From positions 1 through 64,000 of the forward strand of contig JACCGJ010006429.1 in NCBI GenBank assembly GCA_013407085.1: DNA of 64,000 bases. The letters run 5' to 3'. Below are positions 53,235 through 63,843 of this stretch, in pieces. The notes beneath the pieces are model-generated. The model saw only the letters and a program-made list of their open reading frames with translations. It was not told the DNA's origin and did not search any database. Every line of letters begins with the position of its first letter. The first letter of the stretch is position 1. The position numbers were made by a program, and so were the translations under genes. Source of the DNA: Atriophallophorus winterbourni (taxonomy: Eukaryota; Platyhelminthes; Trematoda; Plagiorchiida; Microphallidae).

Positions 53235-53345
53235 TTTGTGACTACTCATCCAAGCCAAGCCCATCGAAATATTCACAAAGTTGATCACGACGGTCTACAA
53301 TGAAAGCACTGGACTCGAGTTTAAGCTTATCAGCAGTACATATCC
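53235..53345 (-). mobile_element. SINE body fragment
   Basis: Matches the non-tRNA body of the SINE at 44060-44195 (TTGTGACTACTCATCCAAGC, AAGTTGATCACGACGGTC, AAGCACTGGACTCGAGTTTA). The tRNA-like head is not preserved; unrelated sequence follows at 53350. Confidence 0.6.
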
Positions 53346-53528
53346 TCCCGAATCAGAGGTCGGACCTGGATTGCCGGATTGGAAGGCGTTTGTCTTATCC
53401 CTCCTACCACACTTATTGTACACAAAGGTCATGCCCGTTTTACCTAAGGGTTAGTGAAACTAATGAAATTTGGATGAGAAGCCAAGTGTTGTTCAGATGG
53501 TGTTCGCCGAGCTTGTGTAGTTGTTGGT

Positions 53529-53563
53529 GGACGTTTCGTCATCAAGCTAGATGACATCATCAG
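53529..53563 (-). ncRNA. Hammerhead ribozyme motif of the Penelope-like element
   Basis: The minus strand reads CTGATGA, then stem II (GTCATC pairing with GATGAC, loop TAGCTT), then GAAAC and the cleavage triplet GTC. All core bases of a hammerhead are present. Stem III would be only two base pairs with no loop (GAAAC-GTC), the arrangement of hammerheads that act as dimers and are known from Penelope-like elements. Stem I pairing by eye is weak (the first two pairs form, then mismatches), so activity is uncertain. It lies about 70 bp past the end of the GIY-YIG ORF on the same strand. Confidence 0.7.
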
Positions 53564-53634
53564 CAGAAATTAGTTCGAAGTGACTTGAAATTGGTATTCA
53601 TTGATTTTTATAAGGTCCGTCTGTCCGTTCGCCA

Positions 53635-54261
53635 TCACGCCCGTTGGTTGGTGGAATTCATGTGTTGCATTCTTGTCCATCGAGTTTTCATTGGTCCATG
53701 GGTTGTAGCCAATTGGAGGTGCTGGTTAATAGATGTCGTTGTTGAGTGCCACGCTTCGATGAATTCTCGCGCTCGTCGTTTGTTTTCTTTGGCTAAAATC
53801 CTCGCGTTGTCCCAATCGAATTGGTGTCCGAATTGATCGACATGTATTGAAATCAGTGACTTTATGTCGTGTCTTCGTACAGCAAACAGGTGTTCGTGTA
53901 TTCTTGTGCTTAGGTTGCGGCCGGTTTGTCCGATGTAGTTTTTCTCGCAATCTCTGCACGTAATCTTGTAGACAATATTCGATTGTTCTTCTTTTGCAAC
54001 TTTGTCTTTCATATTGTTGACGTGGTTGCGTAATGTTGACACGGGTTTGTGCGCGACCTCTATTCCAAATGGCCGAAGGACCCGAGCTGCGATTTCTGAT
54101 ATATTCTGTACATACGGAAGAGCACGTCTGACTCTGTTTTCATCATCGTTTCTTTGCTGAGTACGGTTGAACTTGTTGCGTAGTACGAAGGTTCTTGGGT
54201 ATCCATTCTTCTGGAACACTTTGAACAGGTATTTTTCTTTTTGTCTTCTCAGTTGCTGCAA
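53635..54261 (-). CDS. PLE GIY-YIG endonuclease domain
   Basis: 208 codons open, not an independent gene: it is the C-terminal part of the PLE protein, shifted out of the RT frame. Residues 95-125 read NIVYKI, C-R-D-C and YIGQTGRNLSTR. VYK stands for GIY, YIG is intact, and the Cys pair between them is the PLE-specific zinc-binding insertion; the conserved Arg follows. Residues 1-95 are the basic linker after the RT. GIY-YIG cleaves target DNA to prime reverse transcription. The UvrC/homing-endonuclease alternative is excluded by the adjoining PLE RT. Confidence 0.85.
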   Translation of the reverse strand: MQQLRRQKEKYLFKVFQKNGYPRTFVLRNKFNRTQQRNDDENRVRRALPYVQNISEIAARVLRPFGIEVAHKPVSTLRNHVNNMKDKVAKEEQSNIVYKITCRDCEKNYIGQTGRNLSTRIHEHLFAVRRHDIKSLISIHVDQFGHQFDWDNARILAKENKRRAREFIEAWHSTTTSINQHLQLATTHGPMKTRWTRMQHMNSTNQRA

Positions 54262-54968
54262 TGTGTTGGTGCTCTTTTGAATAGGGTTCTAACGCAGCTG
54301 CGTTTATGGCTGGTTGGATGCTTGCTGTGATAGTTCAAGATTTGATCTGTGTGCGTATTCTTCCTGTAGACACTGGTTTCCAAATTTTCTTCGCTTGTTT
54401 GTCCCACTTGAACGTCCAGAAATGCCAGGCAGCCGTCAGCTTCAGTTTCTCTGGTAAATTGGATTCCTCTGAATACATAGTTCAGTAGTCGATGTGATTC
54501 GTCCAGTTCAGTTCTTTTTATGATCACAAATGTGTCGTCCACATAGCGGATCCATAACTCTGGCCGTATTATTGGTAGAACGATTCGTTCAAAACGTTGC
54601 ATGACTGCTTCGGCAATTAGGCTGGAAATCGGTGATCCTATTGGTGTTCCTCGAATCTGCTCGTAGATTTTACCATTGAACTTGAAGTGTGTTTGAAGGC
54701 ACAGCTCGATTAATTCCATCAAACTATCTCGTGTTAATTGATTTCCGTTGTGGTCAGTTCCTTTTTCGTTGAGCAACGCTGATACGATTTGCTTTGCGAG
54801 TGTTTGATCGATTGATGTGAATAACGCCTTTACGTCGAAAGAAACCATTATTTCATCTTCATCGATCCTCACATTCTTTAATTCATGGAGAAATTGTTCT
54901 GCACAATTGACGGCGTGTTCAAGTCTGTCACCAATCTGTCTTCTTCGCAATTCTTTCGATAACTCCAA
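54249..54968 (-). pseudogene. PLE reverse transcriptase, N-terminally truncated
   Basis: 239 codons. Reads DEIMVSFDVKALFTSI (motif A with the catalytic Asp), IRGTPIGSPISSLIAEAVM (motif B), LWIRYVDDTFVI (motif C, YVDD intact), CLAFLDV and VYRKNTHTDQILNYHSKHP, all specific to Penelope-like RTs, which are relatives of telomerase. Fingers and N-terminal domain are missing upstream of 54968. The frame ends just after the C-terminal THCSN; the linker continues in the next frame. Confidence 0.9.
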
Positions 54969-54969
54969 A

Positions 54970-56550
54970 GCTGCTCAAAACCTGCCATGCGCAGCTATCT
55001 GAACCTCTATCTTGCATGTTTAATAATTTGCTCCAAGCTGGCGTAGTGCCACAAGACTGGAAACTGGGACAAATAATACCCATTTACAAAGGTGGTTGCC
55101 GTTCTGATGTTAAAAATTACAGGCCGGTGACCTTGCTGTCTTCGATATAAAAAGTTTTTGAGCGAATAATAACCGCAGAAATCGTGCGACATCTGGAAAC
55201 GAATCAACTTTTGGCAGTTGCCCAACATAAATTTCGCAGAAATCGCTCTTGTCTAACAAATTTGCTGACGAGCTTAGACGATTGGACGAGGATTGTAGAT
55301 GCGGGGGGATGTATTCATGCGTGCTACCTGGACATTTCTAAAGCGTTTGACAGAGTTGATCACAATTTACTCTTGAACAAGCTAAACAAACACGTGTTGT
55401 TGGGATACTATAACGATTGCTAGAGATGAACCTCATCAACAGAAGCATCCGAGTTCGTGTGGATGGCCTATTCTCGAAGGACATCGATGTCACTAGCGGA
55501 GTTCCACAAGGCTCAGTGCTTGGACCAATACTGTGTCTAGTCTATATGAACGATATAGCAATACCAAATGATAGTAAGATGGTTTTGTTTGCTGACGATA
55601 TAAAAGTAAGGAGGCAAATCAGAAATGCTGACGATTGTATCTTGCTGCAAAACGATTTGAGTGCTTTGTTCAACTGGTCATCTGAAAATAAACTGTCATT
55701 GAATATGCAAAAGTCGAAGATGATTCAGATTGGTCGTGACCTTGGCTTTTCCTATCCATACAAGCTCGGCGACATAAACCTGGAGTACACTGAAAAAGAG
55801 AAGGACCTAGGTGTCTGGATTTGCGGCAGTTTGAAAATGGTCTACAATGCGAAACCGTTTACAAAAGCGCGTCTCGGCTGCTCGGCATGCTACGGCGGAT
55901 ATTTGAACGTTTTCCCCGGGGTGTTTTCCTCTCATGATGAATACATATATACACCCGGTTCTAGATTATGCCGCACAAGCCTGGACACCATGGCTCCAAA
56001 AAGACATCTTACTCCTGGATCGCATATAACGGAGAGCTTCTAAGCTTGTCATTGGTCTCGAAAATATGTCATTCGCCAGGCGACTCAGACAACTGGAAAT
56101 GAGTACACTTGCACAAAGGAGAATGCGAGGTGATCTCATCCTCGCATACAAAATACTAACTACTGTTTCCCACCTCCTAGATATATTATTCCACCTTCGA
56201 ACTTCCAGCAACAGCCGTGGCCATGGTTGCAAGTTGGAAATACCACATTCCAAACGGAACTGCCGCAGGTATTTTTATTTCGTACGTGTGTGCTTTGCTT
56301 GGAATTCCCTACCTTCCGATTTGGTAAGCTCAAACAGCTTATCTATATTCAAATCAAAAATTGACGATTATATGAGAGCAAATCCGAATTTTTCCCCAAA
56401 CTAATAATAAGCTATCATTGTCCCATTGATTTTGATTTTATTTATACTTATATATATACATTTGTACCTATATTTCCACCCTGTGGTTATTGTAAAGTTA
56501 ATTGCTTTTTCAACCATAAATCTTGAATCTTGAATCTTGAATCTTGAGTC
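54970..56550 (+). mobile_element. CR1 LINE inserted in the PLE
   Basis: 5'-truncated CR1 beginning within the RT at about 54970 and running to its tail at 56513-56548, four tandem copies of the 7-nt unit ATCTTGA after ACCATAA. The 3' UTR has CCCTGTGGTTATTGTAAAGT. Confidence 0.87.
55010..56404 (+). pseudogene. CR1 reverse transcriptase (copy in the PLE)
   Basis: About 55010-55423 reads FNNLLQAGVVPQDWKLGQII, PIYKGGCRSDVKNYRPVTLL and ACYLDISKAFDRVDHN. 55417-56043 reads [28 protein letters not shown] (catalytic box intact) and EKEKDLGVWI. 56066-56404 is the C-terminal domain (RRMRGDLILAYKILT, CRRYFYFVRVCFAWNSLP). A stop near 55150 and frameshifts near 55420, 55880 and 56050 inactivate it. Confidence 0.87.
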
Positions 56551-57130
56551 ATCGAACGCATCTTGGAAATTTGTATTAAACAACAGATTTTGTTATTTGT
56601 GATCGAATTACTTTAAAAATATTCTTCATGATAATCCCCCACATACTCCACATCGAACTAGCTAAATCTCAATTTCTTTCTAAAACTCAATCAAAACCCT
56701 ATGTACATTGCCATCTCGAACATTATTAGATCAGTGTTCTTACCCTCTTCAACTCGAAATATCTCTGTTAGAAGTAGGTAAATATCGACCAACATTAACC
56801 TTGTTGTTTACCGTGTGTCTTTCGTATTAAACATTGAAGAAAATCTAAAAATTTCTAATAGTTTCGAACATAATTATGTATTTCTTGTTCTGGTTTTATT
56901 TTTCCTTCGGACCAGATGGATCCACCCATGAAAGTACGATTTGCTGAAATTTTGTACGTATAATCTATGGCATTGTAAGGCTATTTTTAATCATAAATAT
57001 TGAACCTTGAATATTAGGCGTCTTGATAAAAAAATCACTCAGTGATTCTAAATGCAAAGATCGCGGGGCGATGTGTGAACATAATGTATTAGTGTCCTTA
57101 GTGCAAAACTTGGTTTACAAAGTTTTATCA
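56551..57130. other. No gene recognised
   Basis: AT-rich. The missing N-terminal half of the PLE might be expected here if the CR1 simply split it, but I could not recognise it on the minus strand. Confidence 0.4.
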
Positions 57131-57238
57131 TTCCATGTCTACAGAATGGAAAATGGTCGTATTCCGAAAGATTTACTCTATGGTTAGTTGCAATTAAGAA
57201 GTCGACCATTGGGCAGACCGCACTTGCGGTACAAAAGA
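57131..57238 (+). mobile_element. RTE LINE C-terminal fragment
   Basis: ATGTCTACAGAATGGAAAAT, GGTCGTATTCCGAAAGATTT and AAGTCGACCATTGGGCAGAC are nearly identical to 63405-63490. Truncated at both ends. Confidence 0.75.
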
Positions 57239-57665
57239 CGTTTGTACAACCGAGCTAGCCGCATGCTAGACAGGCTTCGGCGTATTTTCGGACATTCCCC
57301 ATGCTCATAAACCAATGACGGATTACTTAGTGCGAGCTTGGGTACCATGGATACAAAAAAGGGCATCAAGCTTCTCGAGAGGATTTATCACAGAGCAACT
57401 AAAATGGTTGGCTGTCTCCGCATCCTACCATATGAGAATCGACTGGCGCATCTTCATTTGGATACTCGTCCTCGCAGACGGGTTCGATTGGATCTAAGCC
57501 TAACTAATAAATAATGAACTCAAAGATGCACCCTCTGAGGCATCTATTTCGCCTCCGGTCAAGCCCTGTCACACGTACTCACCCACTGGCATTTGATATT
57601 CCACATTCGCACCGGAACTGCCGTCGGTTCTTCCATTCGGTGCTCGTTTGTTTCTTATGGAACTA
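57239..57665 (+). mobile_element. CR1 LINE C-terminal fragment
   Basis: Reads LLDRLRRIFG, then KLLERIYHRATKMVGCLRIL and IPHSRSNCRR-like IRTGTAVGSS in shifted frames. Colinear with 52000-52400 of another copy. It follows the RTE fragment without a gap. Confidence 0.7.
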
Positions 57666-58015
57666 TTATGTATGTCAAAAGTGCATGATGGTTCCACGCT
57701 CCACAGCGTTTCGGAATGACTAAACAGTCCAATTCGGAAGGAACAATCATCCCCTCAGCACTCACAGCAATGAGCAGTACCAGGCCCAATCATCGTCAAT
57801 TGTACACTGAAAACGTACTCTGAGAGAGAGAGCAATATCTACTCTTGCCCAGCTAGAAGATGACTCTCGTAGGGTCAAAAGCAATACCTTCCATGTCTCT
57901 TTTACAAACTGCAAGTGTGGTATCCCCAAAGATCAACTTACTGATTTCCATTCTCCATAAAGCAGATCTTTTGGAACCCAACCATTTTTTTGTTCTGTAA
58001 ACATGACTTCAGGAT
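57666..58015 (-). mobile_element. RTE LINE 3' fragment
   Basis: The reverse complement runs GTCATGTTTACAGAACAAAA, CCAAAAGATCTGCTTTATGG, AGAGACATGGAAGGTATTGC and the GAGTGCTGAGGGGATGATTG / TTCCTTCCGAATTGGACTGT block, in RTE order. Diverged. Confidence 0.65.
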
Positions 58016-58199
58016 GAAAGTGCACACTATAAAACCGCTGTGCCTATATCGAAGACCAAACTCGCATGCCATACTCGGATATACCTAATTGAATGAACGT
58101 TTCCATAGAGAGTGCGTTTTGACGTAATACCCCAAAACCTCGCCAAACTCATTCGGAAGATGAAATCTCACTGTTTATGACGAATCTTACAAAGGTTGG

Positions 58200-58745
58200 A
58201 CGTATTTTGGATGGAGAAACTAACAAATTTGCTATAAACCTTTTAAAAAGCACCGCTGATGCTGACTTGGTCATGTCAATAGAACCGGAAGGGGAAGATG
58301 AGAAAGGGTTCAAATCAGGAGAAGCAAATTGACACGAAAATGCGCCATAAAAATGAGTTGTTCGACCCTACGTGTTTGTGAGAACTTAATATAGACCGCG
58401 TATTTTGGACGCGTATGGTACAGCGTCAACATCAAGTTAGGAAACGTTGATGTCCTTTCCATCTGGCTTATGGAAACCGCATTAACTCCCAATAAACTGC
58501 ACTTATCAACGTGGTAGTACCCATCAAAGCCAAGATGAGTGATGGTAGATCTTCACACCGAAATCGTTTGAATAATTTCAACGTGAAATCATCTTCAAGC
58601 TGGCAGGAGTAGAAACTGCCTTCGGCTATTGAACGACGTCTTGTAAATGCCACCGATAGACCAAGCGCTGCCAACTGCTGTGAACGCTGCCGAAGAGATT
58701 ATTCCTCCCGAATCAGACTCTTCAAGCATGCGTGACGCTTTGAAT
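58200..58745 (+). mobile_element. Old RTE LINE 3' fragment
   Basis: CTTGGTCATGTCAATAGAAC (near 58265) and the 58675-58740 block (GCTGCCGAAGAGATTATTCC, TCCCGAATCAGACTCTTCAA, ATCATGCGATCATCG) match the RTE C-terminus and 3' end in order. The middle part is barely recognisable. Confidence 0.5.
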
Positions 58746-59250
58746 CATGCGATCATCGCTCGTTTCCAATCTAACTGACATGGGCTGAATTACATCAACT
58801 AGTTACACGCACTCAATTCCATTACTGAGCTATATTTTCTATTTGCCTCCAATTGTAAACCCCAGTCATTTCGACTACCTATGCACCCCCCAATCCAATT
58901 GAGAATATTGGCAAATCGGTCAACCGACGTCATTACCCACAGGCATAAATTGATATACCGGGAGAACGGTAATCAACCAATTGAAACTCCGTTCCGATAG
59001 ATTTTTAAATGACAGCAAGAATCGAATCGATAGGATTGATTTTATTGAATTCCCCTGGTAGCAGATGTTTTCCTTTTGTAGATTTAACCTTGGCGCAGAC
59101 TTGCTAACAGGAAATTGATCCATAAAATCGATGAATCCGTATGTTGAGGATAAAAGTACATTTAAATATGCGTTGCTGATGCACTGTTATTTGTTCACGC
59201 GGTTCTAGTAAGCCGTATCACATGATGTATACTTTTTCCCAAGAATATAT
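58746..59250. other. No gene recognised
   Basis: No supported ORF or repeat. Confidence 0.4.
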
Positions 59251-59254
59251 GTGC

Positions 59255-59746
59255 CAGAGTGACTAATGCTGAAGTGCTTTCCAAAACTGGTCTACAGAGC
59301 ATGTTCACTCTATTGCAACAGCGCCGCCTGCGGTGTCTTGGTCATGTCTACAGAATGAAAAATGGTCGTATTCCGAAAGATCTACTCTATGGTGAGTTGC
59401 AATTAGGAAGTCGATCATTGGCAGGACCGCACTTGCGGTACAAAGACGTTTGCAAAAGAGATATGAAAGCTCTTGGCATTGACCCGGCCAGTTAGGAAGA
59501 ACTTGCTCACATTGGAGCGTCGTCTACAAGCTGGGGAGGAGCTCTTGGCTGCTGAACGCAGATCACGCCGCGGGGTGCAACTGATGCAATACAACCGAGT
59601 TCTGACTTTCGTTGCCAACGCTATGGGAGAGATTGTTCCTCCTGAATCGGACTGTTTAGTCAATCAAAAAGCTGCAAAACTTGAACATTCACGCGATTGT
59701 GATGTACATCCATGGTCGACATCGACCGAAGGAGGACAACAATATG
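59255..59746 (+). mobile_element. RTE LINE 3' fragment with tail
   Basis: Coding part 59259-59495 reads [39 protein letters not shown] and [19 protein letters not shown]. The 3' end GATGTACATCCATGGTCGAC then ATCGACCGAAGGAGGACAAC lies at 59701-59743. 5'-truncated, the typical outcome of incomplete reverse transcription. Confidence 0.85.
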
Positions 59747-60420
59747 TGCCAAATATTTCGATCCTTCAGAGATTTGAGACTTTAGTCTGGCAGCCGCACG
59801 AGAATATATACGAACTCCTGAATAGAGTGAAATTTATATGCAATCGGTTAGAATAGCTTTCAGATGAAGTTTTCACCTCCGACACAACAGAAGGGGTAAT
59901 AGTCGTAATAGGCTACCATCGCAACCATCACATCTAATAGAAATCCTAAGTGGGTGTCCTGGTAAATGACCAAGAAGATTAATCGATTTGCCTTTTACAC
60001 AATCGGTCCCAAACACATTCCAATCAATACACAATCTTTATTCGTTCATATTCTCTCGCCCGGTTATCGATTTATGACAATCAGCATTGAACGTTCTTTA
60101 GTATATCGCAATGAGCACTTCAGCATGGTGTATCAAACTTTATCGATCGGAGGCAGTGTCCTACCAGATCTCAAGTTATTACCCCTGATAATTTAGCAAC
60201 ATATTTCTTAAATTTGTTTAATTGTATCACATTATTGATTATTGATTTTATTTACACCTTCAACTTCATCACATTGCTTTAATCAACGATGACGTGCCAT
60301 GGTCAGTGATATGATTTGTAATTATTTTACAGGAGTTCCTTCTGAAAGACTTTATTCGCTGGGGATTTGTAAATGACCTCCGTCAGTGGTGCTTTTCTTG
60401 GTGTAGAATATGTATCGGAG
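59747..60420. other. No gene recognised
   Basis: Two short open stretches (to 59856, and 59966-60196) show no motif I can name. 59750-59850 resembles a retroelement gag fragment only vaguely. Confidence 0.35.
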
Positions 60421-60439
60421 AGGTGTAAAGTGTTATAGC

Positions 60440-61680
60440 AAAGATAACTAATTATGAGCTCTATGGACTCCAGTCGTGGTTAACGGATACCCTATCCAGG
60501 CTTGTAACTTGGATATGTCTAAAGCCTTTGACCGAGTTAACCACTGCACACTGCTATAGAAATTGGAGCAGCTCGGAATGGGCGGTAGATTATTGGCCTG
60601 AATACTGGATTACTTGACTGGTAGAGTTACCAGGGTTAGAGTTGATGGGGCACTATCCAGCCCAGTAGAAGTTACAAGTGGTGTAACTCAAGGCTCAGTC
60701 TTGAGGCCAATAATCTTCCTCGTGTACGTGAACGATGTACCTGAAATCGTACGCAGCAAAATCATTTTATTTGCAATGATATCAAAGTCTGGACTAGTGT
60801 ACGCACGATAGAATATTGCCGAATTCTACAAAAAAGATCTCGAAGCACTTCATACTTGGTCCTTACGAAACGGCCTACCATAAAACATCCAAAAAATGTA
60901 AAATGTTAAACGTCGGTAAATCATTCGAATTCACATACTCTCTGGGATCTCAGCAACTTTCATGGGTTATGGAGGAGAAAGACCTGTGTTTGTGGATTAT
61001 CAGTAACTTGAAGTCTTCACCGTAGTGTTCTTTGGTACACAAAAGTCATACCAAACCTTGGCACTGTTCAGGAGGATCATCGTTAGATTCGCAAAGCAGG
61101 TACTTATACGGATATTTAACACTTATATCCGGCAATTTCGATATGGTTACGAATGGATATTTCTTTGCTGCAACGGGTATACCACCGCGCTACAAAACTG
61201 GTGATCGGGCAATATAACAGGCCATACGAGGAGAGGATTGCAACTCAAAACCTCTTTGACTTTTCGTACCGTCGTATCAGGGGTGACTTTATCCTGCTGT
61301 TAAACATATACAGCTAATCACCCACTTGAACAGCTATTTAATCGGCACGAATCCCGTTAGAGCATATCTCATGGCTGCAAGTCAACCATTTCACACTCTA
61401 GATCAAAATTGTCGAAGGTTCTTTTTCGCTGTGCGAGTCGTGTTATATGGAACTCTTCACTTCCACATATCATTTGCGCATTAAGCCTGAACTTGTTCAA
61501 GGCTGAACTTGACGAGTTTATGCTGACCTTATCCAAACTCGCGCCTGAATACACGTGCTGACTTTCCATATAGATAAAACTTTTGTGTTGTTTTTATGCA
61601 TTCCCTATATTTTATTCTATGCTCACTGTAAAGCATTTGCTTTTCAGACCACTAAGACCTTGAATGACCTTGAATGACCT
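60440..61680 (+). mobile_element. CR1 LINE (family 2), heavily decayed
   Basis: Colinear with 42060-43335: LDMSKAFDRVNH (about 60505-60540), VTSGVTQGSVLRPIIFLVYV (about 60670-60730), then CKMLNVGKSFEFTYSLGSQQ. The palm motif is broken: TTATTTGCAATGATATCAAA lacks one base of the FADD codons, so the frame is lost at the catalytic box. The tail at 61653-61680 repeats GACCTTGAAT. Confidence 0.8.
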
Positions 61681-61689
61681 TGATACGTG

Positions 61690-62780
61690 GAACACAACTC
61701 TCTGCATGGAACAGAAACAGGAAGCGTCTAGAAGAGCGACCACATCAGTCACAGACGTGCGAGAGTTCGGGTTTCCCAAAAACTACTCAAAAGTGTTCAA
61801 GTAACATTCTTTTCGGAAAAGAAAGCTACTCAATAGGGTCACAATTCTTAAAGGTCAATTGGGCAAGCAGACATCGTTTGGGACCGTAGGAAATCGATTG
61901 TCTCTAACTCGCCCGAGAAATCAGGTCGAATTTCCGATCGGTGTCAATAGGGAGGGGTTGATATGTATACAAATAGGTCGTCTCTTTGTGATTCTTTGTA
62001 ATAAACGCATGATAACCATTCGAGCGAAAACCTGTTGGGATTGAAAGCTGATAGAAAATTACGACAGCGATTAAACGATATGCAATTTTCCAAGCTCGTT
62101 CAAACGAGAACAGAGTTGTTGGAGGAAACCGTTTGGCGCGAGATCCCGTGAAAATCAGATCTAGGTTATGACTCAAGTTGTGATTTTTTTGAGTTGAATA
62201 CAAATAAGTCCTGCCCGTGGGATTAATTGTCATTCAGTGTGCTTGTGGTCTAGATCATGATGTAATAGACAGTCGAGGGGGGATACTTACAAAGCGTTGA
62301 GTCGAGTGACCTTGCGCACAGGATTAGCCCCACGTTGATAATAATAATCGCACATGTGATTGGTCTGGTCAACCTTATCCAACAGTGGTTTACAAGCTCC
62401 CTTTGTTTATCATTCCTCCTCCATTCGGATCCTGATCCTAGTGTCGATAAGTGCGAACAGCACGAAACCGGTCATGGAATGCAAGCAAATAAGGATTCTC
62501 AAAAAAGAGATTGCAATCTATTAGGCCAGAAAAGAATTTAATCGACGTTTTGCTTCCGGCCGAAATGCTTCATTAAACCAAAGCTTTTAGTACGAACTGA
62601 GATCGGGTTCAAAGTGCGTTCACTTGACAAAAGTTGTAGGCACCGCGCTTGATAGACATGCGAAATGAAACTCAGTTGATACACACACCCTGCATGTTGA
62701 GCTAATCCCTTAATTGTTTAGTCTGTGTCCAGATGCAAACAACGTCCGCTAACCGAAAAGCCAACGTGACTAATCCCTTA
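61690..62780. other. No gene recognised
   Basis: Open stretches (61674-61889, 61904-62233 minus) lack recognisable domains. Confidence 0.4.
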
Positions 62781-62799
62781 TTCACACAATGGGCCAGTT

Positions 62800-63843
62800 A
62801 ATAATTTATCGGCGAGAAAACCGGACGCAAGATTGTGGAGATATCCGCCTTATCACTCTCGATGATGCATCCTTTATTGCTCACTCCCAACAGCACACCC
62901 AGTCGCTAATGGACTGTTCTTCGTCGGCATGCAAAGACTTTGGGCTAACAATCAGCATGAGCAAGACCAAAGTCCTTGGTCTGTATCGCCTCCCATCATA
63001 ACTGTTGGAAACTGTCAGCTTGAATCAGTACATCAGTTCACATACCTTGGTTCAACCATTGCGGATAACCTCTCGCTAGACACACAGATTGATAAACGGA
63101 TTGGCAGAGCAGCTGTCATTCTGTCTCGATTGAATTCTCGTGTTTGGCGGAACCGCAATCTGACTGTAAAAACGAAGATGATGGTATACAGCGCGTGCGT
63201 ACTAAATGCTTTACTGTACGGCAGTCAAGCCTGGACCACCCACGCAAGACATGAACGGAAGCCGAATGCTTTCCATCTACGAAGAATCCGTCGTATCTTG
63301 AACATATCGTGGATGGACAGAGTGACTAATGCAGAAGTGCTTTCAAAAGCTGGTCTACAGAGCATGTTCACTCTATTGCGACAGCGCCTCTTACGCTGGC
63401 TCGGTCATGTCTACAGAATGGAAAATGGTCGTATTCCGAAAGATTTAATCTATGGTGAGTTGCAATTAGAAAGTCGACAATTGGGCAGACCGCACTTGCG
63501 GTACAAATCACGTTTGCAAAAGATATATGAAAGCTCTTGGCATTGACTCCGCGAGTTGGAAAGAACTTGCTCTTGACCGCTCACACTGGAGGCATTGTGT
63601 AATGCGTCGTCTGCAAGCTGGGGAGGATAAGATACAGCTCTTGGCTGCTGAACGCATATCACGCCGTCGGCGTGCAACTGACGCAATACAACTGAGATCT
63701 GACTTTTGTTGCCAGCGCTGCGGGAGAGATTGTTCCTCCCGAATCGGACTGTTTAGTCATTCCGAAAGCTGCAGAACACGAACGTTCATGCGATTGTGAT
63801 GTACATTCATGCTCGACATCGACCGGAGGAGGCCAACAACAAC
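62800..63843 (+). mobile_element. RTE LINE C-terminal part with 3' tail
   Basis: From the end of the RT (ASFIAHSQQHTQSLMDCSSS, KDFGLTISMSKTKVLGL at 62860-62990) through the C-terminal domain to the tail GACCGGAGGAGGCCAACAAC at 63843. Best-preserved RTE 3' end in the window. Confidence 0.87.
62929..63799 (+). pseudogene. RTE protein C-terminal domain
   Basis: 62929-63546 is open for 205 codons; from about 63000 it reads [75 protein letters not shown] and [20 protein letters not shown]. The start of this stretch (about 62929-62990) is out of frame with the RT, so there is a frameshift near 62990. A further frameshift near 63510 leads to ALGIDSASWKELALDRSHWR and a C-H-rich end ([19 protein letters not shown], a zinc-finger-like C-x2-C-x-x-x-C...H). 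Confidence 0.8.

Larger units (their letters stand above)
53529..54968 (-). mobile_element. Penelope-like element (PLE) with GIY-YIG endonuclease, truncated
   Basis: RT (54968-54249) followed by GIY-YIG endonuclease (54261-53635) and a hammerhead motif (53563-53529), the structure of endonuclease-bearing PLEs such as those known from schistosomes. The N-terminal part is missing: a plus-strand CR1 copy starts at about 54970, inside the RT. One frameshift lies between RT and endonuclease. Confidence 0.9.

Noticed and set aside
53635..54261. Stand-alone GIY-YIG homing endonuclease or UvrC-like gene
   Set aside because: The Penelope-type RT directly upstream and the Cys-pair insertion between the GIY and YIG motifs identify it as the PLE endonuclease.
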